This document shows, piece after piece, positions 32,586 through 44,686 of a stretch of 64,000 bases of DNA; the stretch's first letter is position 1, and each line of letters begins with the position of its first letter. The notes beneath the pieces were generated by a model, which did no database searches, had not been told where the DNA came from, and saw only the letters and a program-made list of their open reading frames with translations. Made by a program: the position numbers and the translations under genes. Origin of the DNA: Xylogone sp. PMI_703. Lineage: Eukaryota; Ascomycota; Leotiomycetes. Location: NCBI GenBank assembly GCA_021399445.1, contig JAJTUQ010000002.1, positions 5,828,001 to 5,892,000 of the forward strand, in the 5' to 3' direction.

Positions 32586-34920
32586 TTAGTCAAACAAACT
32601 CTTCACTCCAGTAATACTATGCTGCCCACTCTTACCCAACTTCACACTAATAGGCTTGTGCTTGGTATATACAACCAGAGTCAAATCTTTTACCCCTGTG
32701 TCTTCCCAAGTAAAGGTAACCTCTCCTCCCTTCTTCTGGCTAGTGGTCATAGTAATAGTTGCCGCCCGGTTCGTATCACGTCTGTAATACTGAAACACCG
32801 TTTTGGAGACATCGAAGCTAGGATAAGCCTCAATAGTTAGTGATGGGGCCCAATGCTTGGTCCATTTATTATTTGCCTGCACTACGTCTCCACGGACGAC
32901 AAGGGCACCTTCACGGACATACACCGGCCAATCAGTGACACCAAGGGAGATAGAACGAGTTGTACCGCCACTAACAACAGTGGATTTACTGAAGTACTCA
33001 AGGTATTTTGATCCCTTTGGGAAGTATACTTCTCTATGCCCTCCTTCTTCAACAAAAGGGGCAACGAGGAAGAAATCTCCAAAGAAATATTCGTCGTTAA
33101 TTCCGTAAGCCTTGGAATCTGAAGGCTCCTCCACGAACAATGCTCGAACTATAGGGACACCTGTGGTAACAGCACCGTATTCATAACTTCGGATATAAGG
33201 TATAAGATCATGGTGCAAATTTGCTGTTTGTTTCAAAATATCCAGTGTCTGTTGGGTATATGGTGGGTACCATGGAGTGTGATTGGTTCCCAAGAGCAAC
33301 ACATACTCTGGGCTGAATGCCGAAAATTGCATCCATCTTGCCCAAAGCTCCGGAGAGGGATCATTGGCTCCACGAACATATCCTCCGGTATCTGAAGTCC
33401 AATGACTAAATCCTAACAGGCCAGCACGGATGGAAGATGTGACGGTGTATGCTAATCCCGTGAAATTAGAGTGTGCATCGCCATTCCAGACCCGAGTGAG
33501 GTGTTTAGTTTTGTCGTATGCTGATCTGGCGAAATTATGAAAACCCGTTGGACCATAAAATTCCTCCATAGATTCATAGCATAACTGCCGGAACAGAACA
33601 TCTTGGATATTTTGCTCGAGCTCGGGCATCTCGCCTTCCTCTCCACGATCAATTTTATAACCTTTCACGCCGATAGAAGGGAAATATTTCAGATGTTCCT
33701 TAAAGTAAGCATATGCTTCCGGAATTGAGAGATTGAGTGCTGGTCCGAGAAGATTTTCACCGGCAAAAGGAGGGAATAGCCAATTGTTAGCCACGGAGGC
33801 ATTATAAAGCTCGGTATAGAGGAACGCACGATTGGCGACCCAAACCTGGAAGTCATAACCCCAGGCGGTAAGATTCCTCACTAGACGCTCTGGATTTGGG
33901 TAGAATACAGGGTCAAAATCGAAATTACCGAACGACATATTTCCCGTCCCATAGGGCCTGTGATTATCATTAGGCTTCGTCGCTCCTTTGCCATAGACAT
34001 ACTTGTAGTGTCTTACCTGTCTGCAAACAATGCTGAGGCGTGTATTTGATTGTAATACAAGTGATCGACTACATCGTAATAGTTTTGCTCGGCATTTGTT
34101 ACATAGCCATGGAAATCCTGCTCAAAATCATCAGAGTAGAAAGTCGGTCCATAACTAGAATCTGGTGACATCTGTTCCCTTGCACTGAGGCTCGTATAGG
34201 TAGATATAATACTCTTGAAGTCTTTCTCGTGGGAAGTTGGTCCTATAATGTAATACGTCAAGCTTCCGGTGTTAGAGAGGAAAGAGAATTGAACAGTGCC
34301 ATCCTTCGTAAAATCGAAGTATCCCATTTCCTCTGTATCCGCAATGTATACACCGTAACCAGCGCTACTGATAAAAAATGGTGCCCTAGCATTGCACCAA
34401 TTTACTCCTTCGGCGTTACCCACTCCTTCAAGCGGAAAAGAGACATTATTGTCCAGTTGGCCGAACCATGGATATTCCCATGCTCCACTATCTTCTATTA
34501 GCCTGTAATTCATATTTCTCACAAAGGATTCCTACTATGAATGTTCATTTCTGCCATCCAAAAAGCGAGCACCAACAACGGCTGCATCGGACTTCACCTC
34601 CACTTTAAGCAAGTTCGATGTCACGCAAGACCAAGATATGCTACCCTTGTGATTATTGAAGGTACGCCCATCTCTAGAAGTAGAAACTTCAGTCAATGAT
34701 GTATTTGTTGGACCTAGACACCAATCAGTTCGGTATACTTCAGAACGGTAATTGAAGACTTTCCTGTAAGCACATTGTGCTTAGCTGAGATAGAACCGAA
34801 GCCAGCTGTAATCTCAAGAGGATTAGTTGACTGAACGTGAACACCACAGCCAATTGGTGTGGCAATAACAAAATCAAGCAAAGACAGCAATAGATAGCTT
34901 GGAGCTGTGAAAGCTCTCAT
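32586..34920 (-). pseudogene. Secreted GH31 glycosidase with damaged N-terminal part
   Basis: GH31 enzymes are retaining alpha-glycosidases (alpha-glucosidase, alpha-xylosidase, sulfoquinovosidase). The distal part is well preserved: 34015-34522 (FGQLDNNVSFPLEG, YSDDFEQDF) spliced to 33957-32586. The nucleophile Asp is in GYKIDRGEEGEMPE, and RVWNGDAHSNF with GFSHWTSDTGGYV follows. The N-terminus at 34920 starts with a signal peptide (MRAFTAPSYLLLSLLDFVIA). Two defects follow. The signal-peptide frame (VLKYTELI) and the next coding frame (WCLGPTNTSLTEVSTSRDG) differ by one base near 34717. Two adjacent in-frame TAG codons at 34537-34532 interrupt RNEHS and ESFVRNMNY. I found no intron that bypasses either. 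Both could be assembly errors, but two together suggest a pseudogene. Confidence 0.8.
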
Positions 34921-35673
34921 GGTTGCAATTGAGACCTTGCTCTCCCAATACTGTCGCTTGGCCTTATAAAACGGCAGCGGAACAACGAAGGACTATTTAT
35001 TCCATATACAAAGGGAGCCGTCATAATTATTTTATGAGTTCGCCAAGAATTTCCCCCTCATCTATTGTCAGGTACGCTCTCCTTTATTTACCTTCTTCCC
35101 GGTTAATATGTGTACAGGATTAATTTTGCACCAATCCGATGTTGTTCGCGAGGGACGATTAAAGTGATGATTTTCCTGTCCCCACCCCTGGGTAGCCCCC
35201 CGCAACATGACGTCTTGTAAGCACAGCTCCACGGCTCCAGACCTACGGAATAATAACCACCGAGACTTAGAAGAATGAAGTATTATACCTAGAGTACCCC
35301 TCGTATAGTATAATCCATTTACAAAGTTATGCCGGTAGTTTTATTACTAATATAGAGGCCCACTCAATGAGAAACATAAATTCTGGCCCATACACGAATA
35401 TCTGCCATATTCCTTCAACACCGCTCAATTGACTTACCGACTGGATTCGTGGAGTAAGTCAAAAATAATTCTATACACAATTCTAGGATCAACAAATAGC
35501 AAGCACTACAAAACTCATCGTGGATTTTGCAAACACCTTTCAGAGATTTCAGAGCATATTCAACATAATAGTCTGCATAACAAAATGTTGCATTAGTCAC
35601 AATATGAAGAACAAAAAGTTTCCTTTATATGGATAGATAATATATCTCATACTTAAATACAGCTATGAATCAC
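34921..35673. other. Intergenic interval, no gene seen
   Basis: No supportable coding sequence is present in these 750 bp. The GH31 promoter and the MDR gene 3' end face each other's strand direction here. AT-rich stretches dominate 35270-35660. Confidence 0.5.
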
Positions 35674-36807
35674 TTAGTTCTCAAACACGACTATCTTTCC
35701 TGCACCGGGATTCTTGCTGCTCGTATCCAAAGCCTTCTCCCACTCCTCAAATTTATACGTTGCAACAACCTCATGCCCTACTTCTTTCCCCAGTTTTAAT
35801 ACCCCGCTCTCAACCAGCTTGATGATGCCCCTAGCATCCTCTTTCTCATACATATACTGTCCTCTAATTGTAATATTTTTTATCGTAGCGACAAAGTATG
35901 GTATTGCAATATCGTTGTTGAGCACTCCCATGAGGCTGGCACGTCCGTATGGCTTTAGCGCCATAAAACAGCTCCTGACATGAGATGAGTCGTTTGCCAT
36001 ATGAGGACTTATATCTAGGAACGCATCTATGGTGCCGAATGCTTTGAGAGCAGCAAGATCCTCCTCAACATTGTTTTTGATCGGTACAATGTTAATGCTT
36101 GGATATACTGATTGAAGCTTCTTGAGGATCTCCACGTTGCGACCCATAGCAATGACACGAGCTCCCATTGCAACCGCAACATCTACTGCAGCCCCGCTGA
36201 AGGAACCCGTTGCTGGCGCAATAACCACAGTCTCTCCTGCTTGAAGATTGATTCCTTTGAAACCGCCATATGCGACTAGCTGGCGCCCAATGATGACAAG
36301 ATCTGCATGACTATAACCAAGCCCGCCTTCGGAGGGACTTCCGCAAAGGCGTTTTTCATCCAAAGGATAACAATTCTCAATAGGAGCGCGGGTATATTCT
36401 GTAAACATGCCATCCTTCCAAGCCTCGTCCATCAACTTCTTCGCGGCAGGATTATCACCGAAAACACCCAGGCCCCAGAGCATCTGTACGTCTGGGTTAT
36501 CGCGGCCACGGATAAATGGATCAAGCATAACCAATTGTCCTACTTTTAACGTAGTTGTATCTGGCCCAACTGCGGCAATCCTCCCAATTGCGTTGCCGCC
36601 GGGGATGACTGGGTCGGGAGTGTAGAGACCTGGGATCTTGCGAGCAACCATATGTGCTTGCCCTGGCCCTACGCCACTGAGGAGGACTTTCACGATTGCG
36701 CTACCTGGGGTGACCTGTGGTGTTGGGACATTCTCAATGGCGAGCTTGCCTGATTCACGAAGCACCAAGGCTCGACAGGTAGATGGGATAGCGTTCGTAG
36801 AAGACAT
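35674..36807 (-). CDS. Zinc-independent MDR alcohol dehydrogenase/reductase
   Basis: One uninterrupted frame of 377 residues belongs to the medium-chain dehydrogenase/reductase superfamily, NAD(P)H-dependent enzymes acting on alcohols, ketones or enones. The N-terminal GroES-like domain contains VIPGGNAIGRIAAVGPDTTT with VGQLVMLDPFIRGRDNPD. The cofactor domain has GETVVIAPATGSFSGAAVDV and AMGARVIAMGR. The usual catalytic Cys in the first domain is replaced in LLSGVGPGQAHMV, and the four-Cys structural zinc lobe is absent, so I infer no zinc. The start MSSTNAIPSTCRALVL is the first ATG and fits family length. It lies between GH31 and the ferric reductase on the same strand, with no evident pathway link. 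Confidence 0.9.
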   Translation of the reverse strand: MSSTNAIPSTCRALVLRESGKLAIENVPTPQVTPGSAIVKVLLSGVGPGQAHMVARKIPGLYTPDPVIPGGNAIGRIAAVGPDTTTLKVGQLVMLDPFIRGRDNPDVQMLWGLGVFGDNPAAKKLMDEAWKDGMFTEYTRAPIENCYPLDEKRLCGSPSEGGLGYSHADLVIIGRQLVAYGGFKGINLQAGETVVIAPATGSFSGAAVDVAVAMGARVIAMGRNVEILKKLQSVYPSINIVPIKNNVEEDLAALKAFGTIDAFLDISPHMANDSSHVRSCFMALKPYGRASLMGVLNNDIAIPYFVATIKNITIRGQYMYEKEDARGIIKLVESGVLKLGKEVGHEVVATYKFEEWEKALDTSSKNPGAGKIVVFEN

Positions 36808-37514
36808 TTTTCGAGAGTTATTCGTGCAGACAAACTAGAGGGAGACGGTTGAACTAATATGAAATGACAAGAGACTTTAAAAAGTTGATACTGTCAGTAT
36901 ACAGAAGAAAAAATGTAAAAAGAATACCTCTTTTATACATTTTTACCCCTAATAGATTACCAGTTATTAAATTCATTACCTCCGCTAAATCCATATCTAC
37001 TATAGCCGCAAATACAAGTCCGAGTTACAATATGGGAGCCGTGTCGCGGAAGGACGTTCGGACCCGGAAAATTGAGGTTATCCAGAAACATACAAAATAC
37101 GAATTTGAGGCTAGCGTTGCGCAGAGAACCATTCGCACCTTCTACATTTCAGGTTAGCCGATATTGAATACGATTTGAAGTTAGTCGAGGCGAATTGTAC
37201 GTAAAGAAACCTTCTAGTGCACCGAGATATCAACGCTGTTAACGGATTTAAAGTTTAAAGCCCACATCGTCATGTCAGGGCACGATCTTTGCATTAAATC
37301 CGACTAACTAAAAATATGCTTACTAGGGTAGCACGAGTATCTAAGAAGAGGGAAATAATGATTGAACTTATGTTTTTATTCTAAAAGCTCTGCATATCAT
37401 GAAAGAGTAAAGAATTTCCTACAAATGCCATGAAAGACAACCAAATCCCAAGCCCTTTTCGTCAATTATCATAAAAATATTCACCAAGTAAAGTCAATCG
37501 GAATTTAGCTTGCA
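36808..37514. other. Intergenic interval, no gene seen
   Basis: The 98-codon plus-strand frame at 36864-37157 is basic but unrelated to any family I know and lies in the MDR promoter. I do not call it. Confidence 0.5.
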
Positions 37515-40090
37515 TCACAAGCTATAAATTTCCTCGAACAATTCTAAACCATTTTGACCTTCCCGCAATAATTTCACGATAGCTTTCCGAGCGTCATCCG
37601 CCATGCTCGCAGGTCCACAAATGAACACTGCTACCTTGTCCTTCTTATCGTGCTGCGCCGCGAATTGACGAATTAAATGGTCTACATTTGGTTTCGAGTA
37701 TTGCCAGTTTATGGTACTGGGACTTCTTGATTCGACCGCTTCATTGTCGCTCTCTGTGGCTGACGGAGATTGAGCCGCTTCGTCAGCAGTGCGTGGTGTG
37801 ATATAAAAATTGGTTTTCAACCAAGGTGTTGAAGTATTCGTCTCAATCGAAGGTGCAAGCTCGTTTGCTAGTATATGTTCTACGAATCCACGCTCTCTGG
37901 CAATCCATGTGAGGTTTGCTTTGGGCCCTAAGCCGGAGCTTCTCTTTTCAGAAATCCTTCGGATATATGGAAGCACAGCCGTAATTCCGCTACCGCCTGC
38001 GAGGAACAATATTTCGTTGAAACGGGATAGTGGAGCGGCAGTACCATATGGACCTTCAAGGAGGATCTTCATAGCAGTCGGCTTGTTGGGGATGAGTGAT
38101 TTGAGGAGACGACGAGTCATTCCAGTGCGAGGTCGGATGAGAAACGTCATACTTGGTTGAGACTGCTCAGTTTCAGCTACTACTGGTCTAGTGGATGGTC
38201 TAGCAGTTTTTTCATCTGTTGTAAGATCGGTGATATTTGCATCATCTGGAGATGGCAAAGTCGCAACACCCGTCGACCACCCCGCTAGACTGAAGGGATG
38301 CGTCTCCCATACTCTCCAGCTTGGAAGATAGACATAGTAATGAAAGCCTGGGCCGCGATAGAGGTGAGTAAGAGATGAGAATATTTGCATGCGAATCATG
38401 CCTGCGTCTTCAAGATATGTCACGATGGCTGGAGTGCTTTTTCCAACTAGAGCTTTGTAGTTCAATACCAGCAATCGGACAAGTCGCGCTGCATGCTCTG
38501 CAGACCACAAACCAATGCAGAGCCATAAAAATACCAGGTATTTGCCTTGGAACTGATCAAATGTATGACTATATCCTAAGTGTCAACAAAATCCCGACTC
38601 CATGAAAAAGTGCATGCTGTCAGGGGCTGGACGTACTAATGGAATGCAGCCAAAAAGAGAACAGCAAATGCTACATGAGTAACCTTGAAGAGCTCATAGA
38701 CGTATCGTCTAATAGGCAAGGCCGAGGAGATCGCGACGACGCACAAGCATGACAGCGCCTGAACCCAAGTTGTTAGGAGGGTATACGACCTTGTTTAGAA
38801 TTTTTGCTTACAAGTATTCCACAATAAAAGAATCGTTCATGGAGCGTTTCATGATATTCATCCCATCCTGAATCTGTTTCCCTTCCTATTAGCTTGAGCA
38901 AGGACCACTCCTCTATAAAATCGACTTACCATTAACATAGAATGCTGAAAACGAAGCTCCGTGGACGATTGACTCGATAAGTAGAACAGTAGCAACCCAT
39001 CGATGGAAGATATTAAACGTCTGATAGTCCCAACCGGTTAGATATATAAAGGGGTTGTTTCTAGCAGAAAAGAACCACAGCCAAGGTAGGTCGCTTGATG
39101 TGAGTGTGCCAATTCTATCAGAGAAATAACGAAGATGCTGGACCAGAGTAGTATCGTAACTATAATAAATTACATTAATAAATATAAATTTATGGCGGAG
39201 TACTCGGGCTGACTTACTAATAGTTCTCTTGATAGACTGGATAATGCACAGAGACAAGTGCAATGTGCATTATGATATAAGATCCGATCACGATTGACTG
39301 GAGCCTTAGTGGAACGGTAAGCCATCCCAATGGTTGATGATGGCGATAGCCAAAAGTTGGTGGCGTTAAAATATACTTTCTAATCCACAGTAGAGCTCCG
39401 TTGTCAGTCTGTTGATACTTCAAGGTGCCATTCTCACTGTCAGGATGTGAACTTGCAGATGCATCACGTAAGATGGCATAAGTTCTATTAGCCGTTCCGA
39501 GGAGGAGAACTATCGCCCAGAAAGCATACGGTATCCATCTTCCCCATCATCAGCGAAATTCGTATGGTACAATGTAAAATCCCACCTGATTCTATTGTTG
39601 AATTGTCTTTGCGTGTCATATGTGTGCTAAACTAATCAGTAAGAGCTTAATAGTAAATTTTCTAGTCAAGACTTACCACTGACGTGTACACTACATCCCA
39701 AGACGAGCTTGAGGGCAGTACAGTAGTATTTATGACCTTTTTCTCGCTCAGATTCACTGTTGGCAAAGAATCCAAGAAGTCATCTGTAACATTGACAACT
39801 GCCTTTCTGTATGCTTTCACATTTACGACTGCTTTGGATTTTTTGCATGATGCAGCCCACCACGCAATTCCAGGCTCAATATCCGCTTCGGTACAATGCT
39901 GTCGTATACAGTAAAAGGTCGAGGTTACTTTCAGGTCGTTTGTGCATGCTGTTGGATCTTTTCCGGCAAATTTGACTTTAAGGAATGTATCATAGCACGA
40001 AGCAGCACAGACTTCATGTGCAAGAGGTTTTGCTGCAAACGCGATAGAGACAAAGCTCAAAAGGAGGATGAAGAACCTCGAGCTGCTCAT
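37515..40090 (-). CDS. Ferric-reductase-type transmembrane flavocytochrome (FRE)
   Basis: These plasma-membrane proteins pass electrons from NADPH through FAD and two haems to extracellular Fe(III) or Cu(II). The N-terminus (start 40090, MSSSRFFILLLSFVSIAFA) is a signal peptide followed by a Cys-rich ectodomain (CAASCYDTF, CIRQHC, ASCKKS). Haem His pairs lie in FHRWVATVLLIESIVHGASF and in THVAFAVLFLAAFHYH. FAD binding is ETHPFSLAGWS; NADPH binding is LLEGPYG and VFICGPASMADDARK. I place exons at 40090-39677, 39626-39586, 39538-39218, 39159-38930, 38881 to about 38810, then two more. The junction after FIVEYL is odd: the only good donor (GTAAGC) leaves the next exon (ALSCLCVVAISS) out of phase by one base. 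A weaker donor (GTGGAA) would restore phase, or one G may be missing. Confidence 0.87.
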
Positions 40091-43000
40091 GGTTCCTGGA
40101 GAAATTCTCAGCAATACAAGACAGAGATGAGAGCCTGGAGCTAGGTATCAAACACCTGGGCAGTAGTTGAGAATAAGTAAGAAGACCTGGCGCTAACAGT
40201 GACCCCATATCTTTGGCCTTCACCAGTCGCCTGCCTTCCGAGAGAACACACCCGGCCGTACCCAATCTGCATGCCAACCTGGAATTGATTTATTCCAATT
40301 TAGCAAAAGTTTTTAGCTGCCACATCCGTGTAAGTGGGGAGGTAGTGAACATGTTCAAGGCCAGGCCTGGCTATGCAGCGACAACGGTGGCCAAACACCA
40401 CACTGATTGGTAGCTTAGATACTGTCGTTTTTGCTACCACCCTTCAGTAAAGGCTTGGAAGGCAAAGATCCACTAACTCAGACTTGGCGTCAGCTCAAAA
40501 ATCCCTTTAGCCCACTCGGAGTCCCCCATTTAAGGAGGCAGAGAGATCCACTTGGCAAAGGAAGTATCCAACCGGTACCTAAGGCGAGCGATAAACTCAT
40601 CTGATCATCTGATAATTCCGCCTTTCTCAGTAGACCAGATTAGATAAGATCCAATCAGATAAGATGAGTGGATTCGCCTCATCACCATCATTATCGCCAA
40701 GCTGAGCCCGAAAGTTTAGCTCAACTAGAAGTCAAAAAGTCGAAGTGTCAAAGAGCAGAAATGTCGATGATATTCGAAGCTGCTACCCCTGATATCCAAA
40801 GTTACATTTGCTTTGATTATATACCAGCCCTACCCAGCAACTTAATCTACGGATCAATCATTTACGGAGTAAATAATTTATGCATATATTGTTTAATGCT
40901 TGCGTGCGACAGGAATGTTGCCGACATCGCCGGTTTCACGGAATCCGGCTAATGACTAGCAAGCGATGAGGATAACGTTAAGTTGCGCGATTAGGAATAC
41001 TAAGCTGCATTGACGAGCTGTAACATCTTGGCAAATAGCTGGGGCTCAAGCCCTCCAAGTCGTGGATCTCGCATGTTGCACGTTACTCTTGAGTATCCGT
41101 GGAATATCGGATACGATACGGAAGAGTGTTACATTCTTTATCGCTCTTCCCTACTTTGCCGGTACATGGTAGATCCCAGAGTTTTTAAGCAAAGTCACGA
41201 CATGATGCCGACGGCCCTAGCTAAATCAGGGTCGATTATTAATATCTCGGTGATTATGCTACATATTTTCCTGGGGACAATCTGGATTAGAAAAGGGCCG
41301 TGGTTGGAACATTGCAAATGTACCTGTTGCAATCTCCCTTAACCATGAATTATCTGTCTGGTCGAGATTAATAATGAATGTTCAGTGTCTCAAAATCAAC
41401 CGAGGCAGCCCTCAAGTGTATGGCTCCGGAGAACCTAAATGATTTGGGTAATTTACGGTGCTTGTATGAAGGCAACAAGTACAGTCAAAACCCTCTCGTT
41501 GATTAATAAACGTTCGAAGCGATGTACTAGTTTGGTAAGTAACTGTATCGTGCAGATCTGTACTTGCCACACAATTATAAACCAGGAATTCCTATATGGT
41601 ACATACAGATACAACGAGAGGGACCCAGCACATATTTCACAGCCTAAAATTGCAAATCTTCTTCCCATCGTTCAATAAATGGACCAGAGATCCAAATGAA
41701 GGGTATCTGCCCGAGGTCCGCCTATCTGGCCGAGAAATATAGCCTCGCTCTTACCTTCTCAACTGGGGTAGATGTCGAGCGAAATCGGTAAATGAGATCT
41801 ATACAATTTGACATAACGTTATCTCAAACTTTTATCCCAAATACTCTTGCGTTCTTTTTATTTTAAGTTGTTGCTAAGGCTCACACCATCCGTGCATCTT
41901 ATGAACGAGGGTACTAATGGGCGGCACTCCTACTAGCCACTTTGCTTTTGAGTATTGTCCATTTCCAATCTTATCGCTACATCTCTAAAATAACGCGACA
42001 TGACTTAAGGCGCTTATACTATCCCCCCCCCCCCATAATACTTGTCACCCACAAGGGCAAAACTGGAGAATATTGCAACTTCAGCACGGGCTCCGCGTAA
42101 GATTTGGACAAGGCACGCAAGGACCTTATAAGCTCAATTGTGAAATTTTGATGATTTTTCTGACCTCGTATACCAGGGTCTGAGCAAATGAGAGTGCAGA
42201 CCAGGGGGCCTGTAGATTGGGTGACAAGCATTATGGGGGGAGGATAGTAGATTACTCTCAGTCTTCCAGTAATCGCTGTGGAAATCGCGTTTTCTGAAAT
42301 GGGCACAAAAATCACTGACGCCAGGGAAGGGGTTTGCTACTACTAATTTTAGAAATGCCCTCTCCGTAAAATTGTGAAGAAAATTTCAAATTCCGAAATG
42401 AAGTTAATGACATTTTCAAATGCGGATACTGATCCGTGAAACTGACCGATGGACACATACTCTACTGCACCATCCTGCTATCCCATTAGCCATGAGCTTT
42501 CGATCAGCAACAAAAGGGACAGAGGTCTTGGAATTTTTGAATTCACGATCCTTGGCGCCCGGAGAGATATCTATAAGAGAGCTCCTGGTTCTTTAGCCGA
42601 CGGATGAGTTGGTAAATTCCGGGTGAATATATACATGGAATTTAACATTCATCTTATGACTGCATTTGTCATGGTGTCATGCAGATCTCTCACACATTCA
42701 TTTAAGCCTCTGTCCATAGTGGCTTCCTCTGCAATATTTATTAATTTATTCATGTCTTAGAGCCAGTTCAGCCATGTGGTTAGGGGAAGGGTCTCATGTA
42801 GTATGCTCATGTGCCAGTGTCCGGATATATGAGTGATATGTAATTGAGCTAAGCTGGTTGGCTACTTGAGTATCTGGGGAAATGAGAATAGGAGGGCATG
42901 TATAATGCGGTGCTCAGAGGGTGTAGTACTGCTGGTTGTGCAATCTCCACGTTGAGGAATGCATTACTCGCAGCAATTCATAACAGTGAGTGGCAAAACA

Positions 43001-44047
43001 TGCTCCTTAAGAATTAAACAGTAGACTAAGGTTTTGTAAAAGATTATTCTTGGCACCAAAGGCATACCAAATTAAGCAGGTATCGCCAGACCTTGCCATA
43101 CGATATTCTCATACATCCCTCCATCCTATCAACTCGGTTTTGTAGATATTCCCCTACAATTTTCTTGAGATCCAACCGCCGCAAACCTCATTTTCACAAT
43201 CCAGTTTCCACTCTTGTGACACGAAGATGGACTATTGCCATGGCCCAATTATCCCAAGATTATTACCTCTGGTCACGCCTTCTGTGTCTTGAGTTTTCTA
43301 CCAGACAGCAACGATGACCTACGTTAATGTCTACGGCAAATCTTCTGATGGTACTAGTCGTACAATATTCTTCTACATCGGAGTTGGGCAATTCGTAGTG
43401 ATCGTATCTCATATGAACGTGCTGTCTACTTAAGCACGCTCCACAAGTCTGCGGTTTAATACTCTAGGAAGAGCACGCTTATCGGGCTAGCACAGCGGGA
43501 ACTTTAAATTTACTTATATACCTATTTGCTTTCAAGTACTGGTAGACATTGCACTTGGAGACATAAAGTTCGGTACTGTATATTGTGACAGCTGCAGCAC
43601 CTTACATCATTAACCTATAGATATAAGACTTAGAGAAGAATTAGGAGGGTCCAGACGGAAACTGGCCCAGTCCCGGAAACTGATGTCGAGGAACAATGAA
43701 GCTCCAAATTGATCATTCGCGCTAGAATTACCCCTATTCTATCCTCTTCTAAAGTCCCCAATTATTCCTTCTCGATACATCTCGGTTGCTTGGCTAGTAG
43801 CCCTCTGAATGCCTGCACTTCCCCTTCATTCCCGCTTTTACAGCGTGCATACATGATGGGATACTTGCTTCATACGTTCATCGCGCCCTCGCCACCGACA
43901 AAAGCCGAGCACCATACCCGTGCTGTGCTATTGTATCCCGTCCTCTTCTATCCTGACTGAACGCTTTATCTCAAGAGGAAATGTCGACCGGGGTCGGTTT
44001 CAACGGGGCACTGGCAATTCTTCTTCCTTGTATCTCTGTACTTGACA
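40091..44047. other. Four-kilobase gene-free interval with MITE copy 3
   Basis: I could not support any gene. The open frames (for example 40668-40952 and 41010-41342) are composition-random and unspliced. The only identifiable element is the MITE at 42019-42247. This is the longest gene-free stretch in the window and probably consists of degraded repeats. TAACGTTATCTCAAA at 41814-41828 is shared, inverted, with the permease promoter region. Confidence 0.5.
42019..42247 (+). mobile_element. MITE copy 3, complete, 229 bp
   Basis: Both termini are intact: CTATCC followed by a 12-14-base C run, CATAATACTTGTCACCC on the left, and GGGTGACAAGCATTATGG with GGGGGGAGGATAG on the right, each bordered by TA. 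The interior matches copies 1 and 2 (GGCAAAACTGGAGAATATTG, CTCCGCGTAAGATTTGG, GACCTTATAAGCTCAAT, GAGCAAATGAGAG). Its strong similarity to the termini of copy 2 suggests fairly recent activity. Confidence 0.85.
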
Positions 44048-44686
44048 TTAGGACGCATTCGGTAATCTCTCTATGACATATTTCCCCTTAGCCACGCTCA
44101 TTATCGGAACCCCGGGTATTTTTCTCAATCTTCGCTTTAGGTCTCGATCGTTTGTTGCAACGATATATATCTTGTGCTTCGTTACCCGGTCCACCAAGCA
44201 TTGGTCCGCGTATGTGCCAGCGTGTGAGCATGGCAGCCGTTCCCACCTCTCATCTCTGGCAATACGAAGTGCCATGCGGTATTTTGGACCTAGTTTCTCG
44301 AGCTCTGCCATAACTATTATCGGTTAAATTGTTAGCATTGAATCACGAGTGTGGGGAGGTAAAAGTGAATGCTGACCACATGAAGTGATTACGGGAATGC
44401 ACTTCGCGAGGAGTGCGTCCATCATAGATTCTAGAAGACCGAGTTTTCGTTGGATCGTATGAAATAAAAAGTTGGTGTCTACGAGGACCGAGTATGGAGG
44501 AACGAGCGCCGTGTTGTATTGGAAGAAGAGCGACGAGGACACCTGGGGAATCTGGCGAGTCGTTGCTTCTGCAGTCTTCTTCTTTTCGTCAACACCGGGA
44601 TTCTCTTTACGGCGAAGTCGTGCATCTCGTTGGCTGATGATACGCTTGACAGCGCCAAATTTGCGAGTCTTCTTAGCAGTGCCCAT
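44048..44686 (-). CDS. fcf1: rRNA-processing protein FCF1 (PIN domain, SSU processome)
   Basis: FCF1 is an essential nucleolar protein needed for early 18S rRNA maturation within the small-subunit processome. Exons 44686-44377 and 44313-44048 join in phase to give 191 residues, close to the 189 of yeast. The N-terminus MGTAKKTRKFGAVKRIISQR is basic as expected. The PIN domain follows with PPYSVLVDTNFLFHTIQRKL (the first conserved Asp), ITSCVMAELEKLG, GTYADQCLVDRVTKHKIYIV with ATNDRDLKRRLRKIPG, and GKYVIERLPNAS. The canonical GTYADD reads GTYADQ, a single change at an acidic residue of the PIN site. This is the one clear housekeeping gene in the window and is probably a syntenic anchor. Confidence 0.96.

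Noticed and set aside
42022..42034. Long C run
   Set aside because: It belongs to the MITE terminal repeat and probably varies by slippage; not a separate element.
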